DNA of 64,000 nucleotides. It comes from Salmonella enterica subsp. enterica serovar Typhimurium str. LT2. GTDB lineage: Bacteria; Pseudomonadota; Gammaproteobacteria; Enterobacterales; Enterobacteriaceae. The notes under the pieces were generated by a model. The model was not told where the DNA came from, did not search any database, and worked only from the letters and a program-made list of their open reading frames with translations. Location of the stretch: NCBI RefSeq assembly GCF_000006945.2, contig NC_003197.2:868001-932000 (forward strand), written 5' to 3'. A program made the position numbers and the translations under genes. Shown here piece by piece: positions 8,153-17,588 of this stretch. Numbering within the stretch: position 1 is the first letter of the stretch; each line of letters starts with the position of its first letter.

Positions 8153-9115
8153 TTATTTCGCCATCGCCCGCTCGTTTTTCGCCCGCAGCTTCTTCGCCCG
8201 GCTCTCCAGGATCAGATAGCACACCAGCGCCAGCAACAGGGGAATAAAATAGTAAAGCACGCGGTATGCGAGCAGGGCGGCGATAATCGTGCCTTGCGAC
8301 GTATGTTCGCCCGCCAGCAACGCAAGGAATACGGCCTCCAGCACGCCGATGCCTGCCGGAATATGCACGATGACGCCCGCGATACTGCTCACCAGCAGTA
8401 CGCCCAGCACAAAGAAATAGTTCACATCCTGACCCATCAGCAGCCAGATGATGGCGCCCATCGCCATCCAGTTCGCGCTGGAGATCGCCATCTGCGCCAG
8501 CGCGAATTTCCATGACGGCAGCACCAGTTTCTGTCCTTTAATCGTCATATGCCGCCGCTTCGCAAAGGCGCAAAACCACAGATAGACCGCGATAATCAAC
8601 AATAAAACGATACCGAGAATTCGTAGCGTGCCTGCATCGATATACCAGTGGTCGGGAAGCTGGACAATGCCGAAGGTAAAAATGATGCCGCCAAGCAGAA
8701 TATAGCCCAGCCAGTTAGTGGTAATGCTGAGTGAGAAAATGCGCGTGATAGTACTGCCGGGCAACCCGAGGCGAGAGTATAGTCGGTAACGCATCCCGAT
8801 CCCGCCGACCCAGGTGCTGAGCGTCAGGTTAAAGGCATAGCAGACGAACGATACCAACATCACCTGTCGCTTCGCCAGTTTATGGCCGCAATAAAGCCGT
8901 CCAAGCAGGTCGTAGCAGCCGTACAGAAGATAGCTAACGATCACCAGTCCCACAGCGCTTAAAAGCGCCGTGCGGTTATAGTCACGGATGACGGTCCAGA
9001 CATCGCCCCAGTCGACCTTTTTAGCATAAACCACCAGCAGAACGACGACCGCAATAAAAAACAGCCAGGTCAGCACTTTTTTAGCCAGCCGCCAGCGCGG
9101 ATGCGATTTAGCCAT
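8153..9115 (-). CDS. ybhN: YbhN, UPF0104 / LPG-synthase-like membrane protein
   Basis: 320 aa with about eight transmembrane helices. It belongs to the family that shares the flippase-like membrane domain of lysylphosphatidylglycerol synthase (MprF). Typical motifs are STWVGGIGMRYRLYSRLG and the HIPAGIGVLEAVFLALL segment. It has no soluble aminoacyl-transfer domain, so a transport or lipid-handling role is more likely than lipid modification. The start codon overlaps the clsB stop by one base (TAATG), so it is the third gene of ybhP-clsB-ybhN and probably acts with cardiolipin synthesis. That link is inference from operon structure. Confidence 0.92.
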   Translation of the reverse strand: MAKSHPRWRLAKKVLTWLFFIAVVVLLVVYAKKVDWGDVWTVIRDYNRTALLSAVGLVIVSYLLYGCYDLLGRLYCGHKLAKRQVMLVSFVCYAFNLTLSTWVGGIGMRYRLYSRLGLPGSTITRIFSLSITTNWLGYILLGGIIFTFGIVQLPDHWYIDAGTLRILGIVLLLIIAVYLWFCAFAKRRHMTIKGQKLVLPSWKFALAQMAISSANWMAMGAIIWLLMGQDVNYFFVLGVLLVSSIAGVIVHIPAGIGVLEAVFLALLAGEHTSQGTIIAALLAYRVLYYFIPLLLALVCYLILESRAKKLRAKNERAMAK

Positions 9116-10356
9116 TAGGGCTTCACTCCTGTATTTTCTGGATCAACGCGATCCTGGGTTTCCATTTCTGGCTGGGCAGGCGGGGGAACCTGCGCCAGAT
9201 GCGGGGTATGCGCCGGTAGCCAGCCGACCAGCGCCGGGAAATGACGTAAAAAGTGGAACGCCAGCACGCTTTTGGTCAGGTTCCACCAGGTGCGTTTCGG
9301 CAGCATAGACTCATCGACCTGCTTACAATCGTTCACGATGATGCCTTGTAAGTTATCGCGCAGGGTCTGGTTAAAAGTACGATCGTGAATGATCAGGTTA
9401 GCTTCAAGGTTAAGCGACAGGCTGAGCGGATCGAGATTACTCGACCCTACCGTGGCCCAGTGATCGTCCATCAGCGCCACTTTGCCATGCAGCGGACGTC
9501 GTCGGTATTCATAAACCTGCACACCGCCCTTCACCAGATAGTTATAGAGCAACCGCGCGCCGACTTTGACTATCGGCATGTCTGGTTCCCCCTGGACAAT
9601 CAGTTTTACGCTCACGCCACGGCGGGCGGCTTTACGCATTGCGTGGAGCAAGCGATAGCCGGGGAAAAAATAGGCGTTAGCGATAATCACTTCACGCTTT
9701 GCCTGGGTCAGCATTTTCAGATAATGACGTTCGATATCGTCGCGGTGTTCTTCATTATCCCGCCAGACAAACAGCGCCTGCGCTTCGCCGGGGTGGCGAT
9801 TTTCTTCAGCCTGATGATGGCGCTTCCACCAGCGGCGCGCGGGGCTTTGCCCCGGCAGATTCTCGACTTCGAATTGCAGGATATCGGCCACTACAGGCCC
9901 TTCGACCCGTACCGCGTAGTCTTGTTTCGCCTGCGGGCCGTAATCCGACATATGTTCGGCGGAGTAGTTAATGCCGCCGACAAAGGCAATACGATCATCA
10001 ATCACCACAATTTTGCGGTGCATTCGGCGGAAGATATTGGTTCGCAACCCCAGTAGACGCGGGCGGGGGTCGTAATAGCGAAAAATCACGCCCGCTGAGG
10101 TCAATTCGCCGACAAACGCGTCGCTGAGATCGGGAGAGCCGTAGCCGTCGAGTAATACTTCGGCTTTTACGCCGCGCTGTGCGGCTTTTAGCAGAGCGGT
10201 ATGGAGTTTTTTACCCACCTCATCTTCAAACAAGATAAAGGTTTCCAGAATGATTTTTTGCTGTGCCTGAGCGATAGCCTCAAACACGGCAGGATAGAAC
10301 TGGTCGCCGTTTTCCAGTAGCTGAATTTGATTACCTTCACGCCAGCCGCATTTCAT
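9115..10356 (-). CDS. clsB: ClsB, cardiolipin synthase B
   Basis: 413-aa phospholipase D-family enzyme that makes cardiolipin from phosphatidylglycerol at the inner membrane. It has two HKD catalytic motifs: His113/Lys115/Asp120 (HRKIVVIDD) and His290/Lys292/Asp297 (HGKVALMDD). There is no N-terminal transmembrane pair, unlike ClsA. It overlaps ybhP by 4 bp upstream and ybhN by 1 bp downstream, a tightly coupled operon. The E. coli protein (YbhO) can also use phosphatidylethanolamine-type chemistry to make PG. Confidence 0.95.
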   Translation of the reverse strand: MKCGWREGNQIQLLENGDQFYPAVFEAIAQAQQKIILETFILFEDEVGKKLHTALLKAAQRGVKAEVLLDGYGSPDLSDAFVGELTSAGVIFRYYDPRPRLLGLRTNIFRRMHRKIVVIDDRIAFVGGINYSAEHMSDYGPQAKQDYAVRVEGPVVADILQFEVENLPGQSPARRWWKRHHQAEENRHPGEAQALFVWRDNEEHRDDIERHYLKMLTQAKREVIIANAYFFPGYRLLHAMRKAARRGVSVKLIVQGEPDMPIVKVGARLLYNYLVKGGVQVYEYRRRPLHGKVALMDDHWATVGSSNLDPLSLSLNLEANLIIHDRTFNQTLRDNLQGIIVNDCKQVDESMLPKRTWWNLTKSVLAFHFLRHFPALVGWLPAHTPHLAQVPPPAQPEMETQDRVDPENTGVKP

Positions 10357-11111
10357 AGATGGATCTCCGCGCTAAGGGGGGCATGGTCTGATAAATGTCG
10401 CCAGTTCCGCAGCGGCAGCGCCGTAGGAGAACTGGCGTTCGCATTCTTGACGTAAATACGATCGAGTCGCAGCAGCGGCATACTCACCGGGAATGTGCGC
10501 GCCGGTCGGCCATGGGCACGGGTGAATATCTCCTCCAGCCCGGCCGCGTTTAACGGCGGGCCGGCCTTTTGCCGCCAGTCATTAAAGTCTCCGGCCACCA
10601 GCACCGGTTCTGATTCCGGCAAGGCATTCACCCATCCCGCCAGCATGGTTAGCTGTGCCTGGCGGTGACTCTCCCGCAGGCCGAGATGTACGCACATGAC
10701 GTGGATAGGGCGGTTGAGCATGGGCGGCGTAATGCGGCAATAGAGCACGCCGCGTTTTTCGCTACCGCCGACCGAGACGTCGCGATTTTCATAATGTTCA
10801 ATGGGATAGCGAGAAAGAACCGCGTTACCGTGATGGCCTTCCGGATAGACCGCATTGCGGCCATAGGCGAAATCGCTCCACATGGTGTCGGCCAAAAATT
10901 CATAGTGGGTAGTGTCCGGCCAGTTTTCGATATGCAGCGGATGTACTTCATGCGCGCCCATCACTTCTTGCAGACAGACGATATCGGCGCCGACCGTTCT
11001 GACAGCGTCGCGCAGCTCCGGCAGGATGAAGCGTTTATTAAAGGCGGTAAAACCTTTGTGCGTATTAATTGTGAGCACTTTGAATGAAAAATTTCGCGTG
11101 TGTTGAGTCAT
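10353..11111 (-). CDS. ybhP: YbhP, endonuclease/exonuclease/phosphatase-family protein
   Basis: 252 aa with the EEP metal-dependent phosphoesterase fold. Conserved blocks in order are INTHKG, CLQEVMG (metal-binding Glu), the CVHLGL segment, VLVAGDFNDWR and the terminal LSDHAPLSAEI. The family includes sphingomyelinases, inositol phosphatases and nucleases. As the first gene of the clsB operon it may cleave a lipid headgroup or phosphodiester, which is inference. The start has CAGGAAGAAA upstream. Confidence 0.92.
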   Translation of the reverse strand: MTQHTRNFSFKVLTINTHKGFTAFNKRFILPELRDAVRTVGADIVCLQEVMGAHEVHPLHIENWPDTTHYEFLADTMWSDFAYGRNAVYPEGHHGNAVLSRYPIEHYENRDVSVGGSEKRGVLYCRITPPMLNRPIHVMCVHLGLRESHRQAQLTMLAGWVNALPESEPVLVAGDFNDWRQKAGPPLNAAGLEEIFTRAHGRPARTFPVSMPLLRLDRIYVKNANASSPTALPLRNWRHLSDHAPLSAEIHL

Positions 11112-11243
11112 TTTCTTCCTGTCCGCGTCACTATCCTGATTGAAATAGTGTAGTCGTCGTCACAAAAAGATGCGGTCTTACGGAATTTTCCGTAAAGTTC
11201 GGTACTCTGAATAATGAGAGAAAAATGCTTCAGGAGAAAAGCC

Positions 11244-11654
11244 ATGAAGTGGCAACAACGCGTTCGTGTCGCAACCGGCCTCGGTTGTTGGCAGATTATG
11301 TTGCATTTACTGGTAGTGGCAATGCTGGTAATAGGCTGGATGAGCGGCACATTAGTGCGCGTCGGCCTGGGATTATGCGTGCTTTATGGCGTGACGGTAC
11401 TGCTGATGCTGGCGTTGCAGCGCCATCATGAGCAACGCTGGCGCGATGTGGCGGATGTGCTGGAAGAGCTGACTACCACCTGGTACTTCGGCACCGCGCT
11501 GATTGTCCTCTGGCTGCTATCCCGCGTCTTGCAAAACAATGTTTTACTGGCGCTGGCGGGGCTGGCTATCCTGGCCGGGCCCGCCGTGGTCTCGCTACTG
11601 GCGAAAGATAAAAAGCTACATCACTTTGCGTCTAAACATCGCATACGCCGCTGA
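11244..11654 (+). CDS. ybhQ: YbhQ, small inner membrane protein
   Basis: 136 aa with four hydrophobic helices (about residues 17-37, 39-58, 75-95 and 98-118) and a basic C-terminus. No function is established for the family. The start MKWQQRVRVAT at 11244 follows CAGGAGAAAAGCC; an in-frame ATG at 11214 has no ribosome site. It is divergent from ybhP. The last 39 bp overlap the convergent 3' end of ybhR. Confidence 0.88.
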   Translation: MKWQQRVRVATGLGCWQIMLHLLVVAMLVIGWMSGTLVRVGLGLCVLYGVTVLLMLALQRHHEQRWRDVADVLEELTTTWYFGTALIVLWLLSRVLQNNVLLALAGLAILAGPAVVSLLAKDKKLHHFASKHRIRR

Positions 11655-12722
11655 ACCCGTGGTGGCCGCTATCACCAGTAGCGGCCACAAACTTCCCCAG
11701 ACAATCCCCAGACTCGCGTCCTTAAGATAAATTTGCTTAGTAATATCAGTAAAGTGGCGGATAGGATTTATCCACGTCAGGTTTTGCAGCCAGACCGGCA
11801 TATTTTCCACCGGCGAGACATAACCCGAGAGCAAAATCGCCGGCATCATAAAGACAAAGACGCCGATAAACGCCTGCTGTTGCGTGGCGCAAAGCGATGA
11901 TATCAGCAAGCCAAAGCCTACCAGCGACAGCCCGTAAATCACCATCGTGAAATAAAACAGCGCTAACGAACCGGCGAAGGGAATTTGGTATGCCCAAATG
12001 CCGATAGCCAGCACGATCGTGGCCTGGAAGGTCGCGACAATCAGCGCCGGCACCGCTTTACCAACGAAAATCTGCCAGGTGGTGAGCGGAGAGACCAGCA
12101 GCTGATCCAGAGTGCCTTGTTCACGTTCGCGGGCGACGGACAGCGAAGTGACGATCATCACGCCGATAGTGGTGATCATGGCGATCAGCGAGGGCACCAC
12201 AAACCACTTGTAGTCCAGATTCGGGTTATACCAGTTGCGTACCACCAGTTCGCTATTGTTGGGCTTTGGCTTGCCGTCCATCAATGTCTGCTGATACTCC
12301 TTGACGATCTGTTGCAGATAATTGGCGGCGATTTGCGCGCTGTTGGAGTTACGTCCATCAAGAATGAGTTGCATCGGCGCAGGCTGGAAGGTATCCAGAT
12401 TCCGCGAGAAATCCGCCGGGAAGCGTACCAGCAGCAGCGCTTTTTGCGTATCGATAGTCGGCTGGATCTCCTGCGGACTGTTCAGCAATAGCACATGGGT
12501 AAACGCTTTCGCGCGGGCAAAGCGCTGGGTAAGTTCTACCGAATGTTTGCCGTTATCTTCGTTATAGATGGCGATAGTCGCGTTAGTGACTTCAAGCGTC
12601 GCGGCGAACGGAAACAGGATGACCTGAATCAGCACCGGCAGAATCAGGATCGCGCGCGTTTGCGGTTCGCGTAAAAGCGATTGCAGTTCTTTGCGAATTA
12701 ACGTCCATAAGCGATGAAACAT
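11616..12722 (-). CDS. ybhR: YbhR, ABC-2 type exporter membrane subunit
   Basis: 368 aa. One N-terminal helix is followed by a large periplasmic domain (residues ~45-170) and five C-terminal helices, the usual ABC-2 permease plan. The coupling segment VAREREQGTLDQLLVSP is conserved. With YbhS, YbhF and YbhG it forms an exporter; in E. coli ybhGFSR has been linked to cefoperazone and chloramphenicol sensitivity and to cation export. The start MFHRLWTLIRKEL at 12722 is preferred; 13 further in-frame codons upstream read into the repeat element. Last gene of the cecR operon. Confidence 0.93.
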   Translation of the reverse strand: MFHRLWTLIRKELQSLLREPQTRAILILPVLIQVILFPFAATLEVTNATIAIYNEDNGKHSVELTQRFARAKAFTHVLLLNSPQEIQPTIDTQKALLLVRFPADFSRNLDTFQPAPMQLILDGRNSNSAQIAANYLQQIVKEYQQTLMDGKPKPNNSELVVRNWYNPNLDYKWFVVPSLIAMITTIGVMIVTSLSVAREREQGTLDQLLVSPLTTWQIFVGKAVPALIVATFQATIVLAIGIWAYQIPFAGSLALFYFTMVIYGLSLVGFGLLISSLCATQQQAFIGVFVFMMPAILLSGYVSPVENMPVWLQNLTWINPIRHFTDITKQIYLKDASLGIVWGSLWPLLVIAATTGSAAYAMFRRKVM

Positions 12723-12743
12723 GTCCGTCCTCTCAGTCCAGTT

Positions 12744-12818
12744 TGTAGGCCTGATAAGCAAAGCGCATCAGGCATAATGCCGGATGGCGGCGTGAACGCC
12801 TTATCCGGCCTACGACGA
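12744..12818. repeat. REP/BIME element between ybhS and ybhR
   Basis: A GTAGGCCTGATAAGC ... TGCCGGATGGCGGCGTGAACGCC ... TTATCCGGCCTAC block carries the enterobacterial REP core (GCCGGATGGCGGC) in inverted orientation. It separates ybhS from ybhR and may stabilise the upstream mRNA or lower expression of ybhR. Confidence 0.88.
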
Positions 12819-12837
12819 CAATTATCCATACACATAT

Positions 12838-13968
12838 TTAATCCAGCCGTCGTTTGGTTTTTAGCCACGTCAGGCCAATAAACATCACCGCCGAGGCGAT
12901 TAAAAACAGTACGTTAACGCCTAACACGACCGGAATATTGCCGGCCAGAAACAGACTTTGCAGGGTGCTGACAAAATAGCGCGCCGGAATAATATAGGTC
13001 ACCGCGCGGATCACCGCAGGCATACTGTCTATCTGGAAGATAAATCCGGACAGCATAATCGAGGGCAAAAACGCGGCGTTCAGCGCCACCTGCGCGGCGT
13101 TAAACTGGTTGCGAGTGATGGTGGAAATCAACAGCCCCATCCCCAGCGTACTCAGTAAAAACAGACTGGTGATGATAAACAGAATCACCAGCGAACCGCG
13201 ATACGGCACGCCGAGAATAAACACCGATACCAGCATACAGAGCAGCATCGCCAGCATACCGAGAAAGTAATAGGGAATAAGCTTACACAGCAGCAGTTCA
13301 ACACGCGTCACTTCGGTTGAGAGCAGCGCCTCCATCGTGCCGCGCTCCCATTCGCGGGCAACGACCAGCGAGGTGAGGATTGCGCCAATTACCGTCATGA
13401 TAATGGTCACCGCCCCGGGAATAATAAAATGCTGACTGATCGCCGCCGGGTTAAACCAGTAGCGCGTCTGGACGTCGATGAGCGGTTCAAAGGTGTCGCC
13501 GCGATCTTCCGCGCGCTGCTGTTGCCAGATTTGCCAGATGCCTTCCACATAACCCTGAACGAAGTTGGCGGTGTTTGGCTCGCTGCCGTCGGTAATCACC
13601 TGAATCGGCGCGCTGTCACCGTCGCGCGCCATTTGCTGCGCGAAATCCACCGGAATCACCACCAGTCCGCGAATGCGTCCGGCCTGCATTTTTTCAATTA
13701 ATTCATGGCGGTTATCGCTAATGGTCGCGTCGATATAGGGTGAACCGGTCATCGCATGAGTGAAATCCAGCGCCTCCTGGCTTTGTTGTTCAAGCAGAAT
13801 CCCCACCCGCAGTTTGCTGGAGTCGAGGTTAATGCCGTAACCAAAAATAAACAGCAACAGCAGCGGGATCACCACCGCAATCAGCCAGCTACTGGGATCG
13901 CGCACGATCTGGCGCGTCTCTTTGACGCACAACGCACGCACGCGGCGCCAGGAGAGAGACTTACTCAT
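12838..13968 (-). CDS. ybhS: YbhS, ABC-2 type exporter membrane subunit
   Basis: 376-aa permease paralogous to YbhR: an N-terminal helix (SSWLIAVVIPLLLLFIFGYG), a periplasmic loop to about residue 175, then five helices. The motif VAREWERGTMEALLSTE corresponds to the coupling element of YbhR. The start [13 protein letters not shown] at 13968 overlaps the ybhF stop by 8 bp. Earlier in-frame codons lie inside ybhF and are rejected. Confidence 0.94.
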   Translation of the reverse strand: MSKSLSWRRVRALCVKETRQIVRDPSSWLIAVVIPLLLLFIFGYGINLDSSKLRVGILLEQQSQEALDFTHAMTGSPYIDATISDNRHELIEKMQAGRIRGLVVIPVDFAQQMARDGDSAPIQVITDGSEPNTANFVQGYVEGIWQIWQQQRAEDRGDTFEPLIDVQTRYWFNPAAISQHFIIPGAVTIIMTVIGAILTSLVVAREWERGTMEALLSTEVTRVELLLCKLIPYYFLGMLAMLLCMLVSVFILGVPYRGSLVILFIITSLFLLSTLGMGLLISTITRNQFNAAQVALNAAFLPSIMLSGFIFQIDSMPAVIRAVTYIIPARYFVSTLQSLFLAGNIPVVLGVNVLFLIASAVMFIGLTWLKTKRRLD

Positions 13969-15697
13969 GCGTATGCTCCTTATCCCAGTCATTGATGAGA
14001 GTGATAAAGGCCTGCTCCATCGTTGGATCGGCCTGTTGCTCATCGGCGGCCTGCGCTTTGAGATCGTCCGGCGTACCGCTGGCGATAAGCTTCCCGCGAT
14101 AAACCAGTCCGATGCGATCGCAATATTCCGCCTCATCCATAAAGTGGGTCGTCACCATTACCGTGACCCCTTTTTCCACCATGCTATTAATATGCAGCCA
14201 AAATTCACGGCGGGTGAGGGGATCAACCCCGGACGTTGGTTCATCAAGGAATAAAATATCCGGTTCGTGCATCAGCGAGCAGGCCAGCGCCAGTCGCTGT
14301 TTAAAGCCCAGCGGCAGCGCATCGGTGGGATGCGACGCGATGCTTTTCAGACCAAACGCTTCACTCATGCGCTGAATTTTTTCATTTTGCGCGCGGCCCC
14401 GCAAACCGTAGACGCCGGAGAAAAAACGCAGGTTCTGCTCAACCGTCAGGTTGCCGTAAAGCGAAAATTTTTGCGCCATATAGCCCAGATGCTGACGGGC
14501 TTTGCCGGAGCTGACTTTCAGGTCCATATCCAGCACCAGCGCCTTGCCGGACGTCGGCACCAGCAGGCCGCACATCATTTTAAAGGTGGTTGATTTACCC
14601 GCGCCGTTCGGGCCGAGCAGGCCAAAAATCTCGCCGCGCTGTACGACGAAATTAACATGGTCCGTAGCCGCGAAATCGCCAAATTTTTTCGTCAGTTCCT
14701 GCGCTTCAATCACCGTTTCGCCGGCAGTGCCTTCAACCGTATGCAGGATTGAACCCAGCGGAGACTCCGAGGTTCCCGCTCCGCCAAGCAGATCGATAAA
14801 CGCATCTTCGAAGCGCGGCGCGGTCTCATTGAGGGTGATTTCCGGCATCCCTTCGGCCTGGCGAATATCTGCTGCGGTCGCCTCTTTTTTCAGGATCAGG
14901 CGTACCGAACGTCCCTGAATCATGCCGTCGCTCACCTGCGGCAGTCTGAGCGCTCTCTGTAGCAACTTACGGTTGTTTTCCTGTGGACTACTCATCAGAA
15001 AGCTACGACCGGCCATCGTTTGCGTCAGCGCTTTAGGTTCGCCCTGATAGAGCAGCTCGCCTTCATTCATCAGCAGCACATCGCGACACTGTTCGGCTTC
15101 ATCCAGATAGGAGGTGCTCCATAAAATCAGCATCCCGTCGCCCGCCAGTTCGTGAACCATTTGCCACAACTCGCGCCGTGAAATCGGGTCAACGCCAACG
15201 CCCGGTTCATCCAACAGCAGCACTTTCGGTTCGCCGACCAGCGTACAGGCCAGCCCCAGTTTTTGCTTCATCCCGCCGGACAATTTCCCCGCCAGACGGC
15301 CAGTGAAAGGGCCGAGGGCGGTAAATTCCAACAAACGGGCAAAGGTCTTTTCCCGTATCTCGCCGGTAACGCTGCGTAAATCGGCATAGAGATTAAGGTT
15401 CTCCATGACGGTAAGATCTTCATACAGACCAAATTTCTGCGGCATATAGCCCAGAACCGCGTGCAGCTCGCTGTCGTTTTGTATCGGGTCGAAGCCCAAT
15501 ACGGACGCGCTGCCGCCATCGGCTTTGAGCAGGCCTGCCAGCATACGCATTAGCGTGGTTTTTCCTGCGCCGTCCGGCCCTACCAGCCCGGTGACATAAC
15601 CGGAATGAATGGTACAGTCGAGCGGCGCGACGGCGGGTTTATCCATTCCCGCAAAGCGCTTCGTCAGACCGTGCAGCGTAATAACGGCCTCACTCAT
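13961..15697 (-). CDS. ybhF: YbhF, tandem ABC exporter ATPase
   Basis: 578 aa with two ATP-binding cassettes in one chain. The first has Walker A GPDGAGKT, signature LSGGMKQK and Walker [14 protein letters not shown]. The second has Walker A GPNGAGKS, a weaker signature LPLGFKQR and Walker [15 protein letters not shown] linker of about 80 residues joins them. It energises the YbhS/YbhR membrane pair. The start [10 protein letters not shown] at 15697 overlaps the ybhG stop by 8 bp; five extra in-frame codons exist upstream. Confidence 0.95.
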
Positions 15698-16685
15698 GCC
15701 GTGCCTCGTCATTAAATTTCACCGTGACTGGCATCCCCTGGCGTAACGCATCGTCCGCATCGGTGACGATAATGCGCAGGCGATAGACGAGATCGGTACG
15801 CAGATCCGGCGTTTCGACGGTTTTCGGCGTAAATTCCGCGGTGGGCGAAACGAAACCAATCTTGCCGTGGTAAGGTTTGTCAGGACGACCGTCGGTATAC
15901 AACAGAATGTCGCGCCCCGGTTGCGTCTGACTGAGGTTGCGTTCATCGACATAGGCGCGCACCCAGACGGGGCGGGTCAGCGAGAGCGTTAATACCGTGC
16001 TGCCGGCGTTCAGCATACTGCCAGGCTCGACCGCGCGGGTGAGCAAGGTTCCGTTGGCAGGCGCGATAAGCGTGGTGTCCTGCAAATCAAGCTGCGCCTG
16101 CGCCAGTTGGGCCTTTGCCTGTTCCAGGCTGGCTTTCGCCTGGGCGATATCCTGTTCACGATTACCGGTACGGTACTGGCTCAGTTTATCCTGCGCGGAC
16201 TTCAGCGTCGCCTGCGCCTGATCGCGCGATGAGCGGGCGTTTTCCAGATCGTTAGCGGAAATGGTGCGGCTTTTCCACAATCCTTGCTGACGGTTATAAA
16301 AGTTTTGTGCGTAGTCATAGGCGGCTTGCGCCTGTCTGACGGCGGCGGCGGCCTGGGCTATCTCTTCATCGCGATAGCCTGCCAGCATCAAATCATATTG
16401 CGCCTGCGCGACCGACACGCCAGCTTTCGCCTGCATCAGCGCGTTTTCGTATGGCGCGTGATCCAGTTCGCCGAGCACCTGTCCGGCTTTGATAGTATCG
16501 CCTTCATCAACATTCAGCGACGCCAGCCTGCCGCCGACGCGAAAGCTGATATTGACGGTACGGATATCGACATTACCGTATAGCGTCAGCCCATCGTCCT
16601 GCCGACTTTGATACCACCAGGTTCCACCGGCAATCACAGCGACGATCGCTGCGATTGCCAGTCCGATAACGACAGGTTTTTTCAT
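15690..16685 (-). CDS. ybhG: YbhG, HlyD-type membrane fusion protein
   Basis: 331 aa. One N-terminal membrane anchor ([20 protein letters not shown]) precedes a lipoyl half-motif, a long Ala/Gln-rich coiled-coil hairpin (residues ~75-205) and a beta-barrel domain. This is the periplasmic adaptor that would join YbhFSR to an outer-membrane channel such as TolC. The start overlaps the cecR stop by one base. Confidence 0.94.
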
Positions 16686-17359
16686 CAGTCCAGACTCCTT
16701 TGCGTTAAACCGTGCAGAATAAGATCGATGTGGCAGGTTACCGTCTGGTAAATCAGCTCCGCTTTTTCTTCATCAAACTGCGGCCAGCCGGTACGTAACA
16801 GAATAGTTTCTTTGCCGAGACGAAACGCCAGCACTTCGCCCAGTAAGGCATGGGTATGCAAAATCATGCGCGTATCATTGGCGTCGCAGCCGGTATAAGC
16901 GGCAACCAATCTTGTCAGATGGGTGTGCAACGGATCGATAACCTGTTCATGGACCAATTGATAGGCCGACGTGGGAGAGAGCTGCTCGCGTGAAATAAAT
17001 TTGCTCAGGTTAACGGTGTCTTCCTGCGTCAGCAGCATAATCATGTTCTTGCAGGCGAGCAGAATGAGTTCGCGTATGGCGTCCCGGTCAGGGGCAGGCT
17101 GGCTAAACAGACGCTCCGCTTTTTCAGCATGCGGGCGAAATTTTTCGCCAAGAAAATCGGCAATCCACTGGGCGCAGGCGAGGTATAAATCCTCTTTTGA
17201 GCCGAAATAGTAAGTAATGGCGGCAATATTTTGCCCCGCCAGCGCGGCGATATCGCGCGTGGTGGCATGGAGGCCATACTCGCCAAACTGCGCCAGCGCG
17301 GCGGCAATGAGCTGACTTTTCGCCTGCTCGCCCTTGGTGGTCGTGGTGGGAATATTCAT
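16685..17359 (-). CDS. cecR: CecR (YbiH), TetR-family repressor
   Basis: 224 aa. The N-terminal TetR helix-turn-helix lies at residues ~15-60 ([23 protein letters not shown]... [13 protein letters not shown]), and the rest is a ligand-binding helical domain. It heads the cecR-ybhGFSR operon and in E. coli represses it and rhlE. The ATG at 17359 is preceded by AGGGCGTGT; a GTG directly before it is possible. A perfect palindrome just upstream (17375-17394) is its likely operator. Confidence 0.94.
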
Positions 17360-17374
17360 CACACGCCCTAATTT

Positions 17375-17394
17375 TTAATCAATCGATTGATTAA
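17375..17394. promoter_or_regulatory. CecR operator (perfect 20-bp palindrome)
   Basis: TTAATCAATCGATTGATTAA is a perfect palindrome 16 bp before the cecR start. It lies in the divergent cecR/rhlE intergenic region, where one site can control both directions. Confidence 0.85.
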
Positions 17395-17588
17395 GACTAT
17401 GACTCATAATGGCACTTGTCCAGTGTGGTCGATTAATTTGTCTTTGCTACCTTCCGGGATAATTTATGCGCCGCATCACAAAAACTGCTACACTCCGCCC
17501 CTTCATGACATTGTGGTTTTTGTCATTCCAAATTTGAGCATCTCCCTGAAAACTACACCGGCAACGGTCGGGGCGGTCCGGAGTAGTT

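Noticed and set aside
9385..10056. Long plus-strand frame antisense to clsB
   Set aside because: It mirrors the codon structure of clsB, whose HKD motifs are intact; no ribosome site or homology supports the antisense frame.
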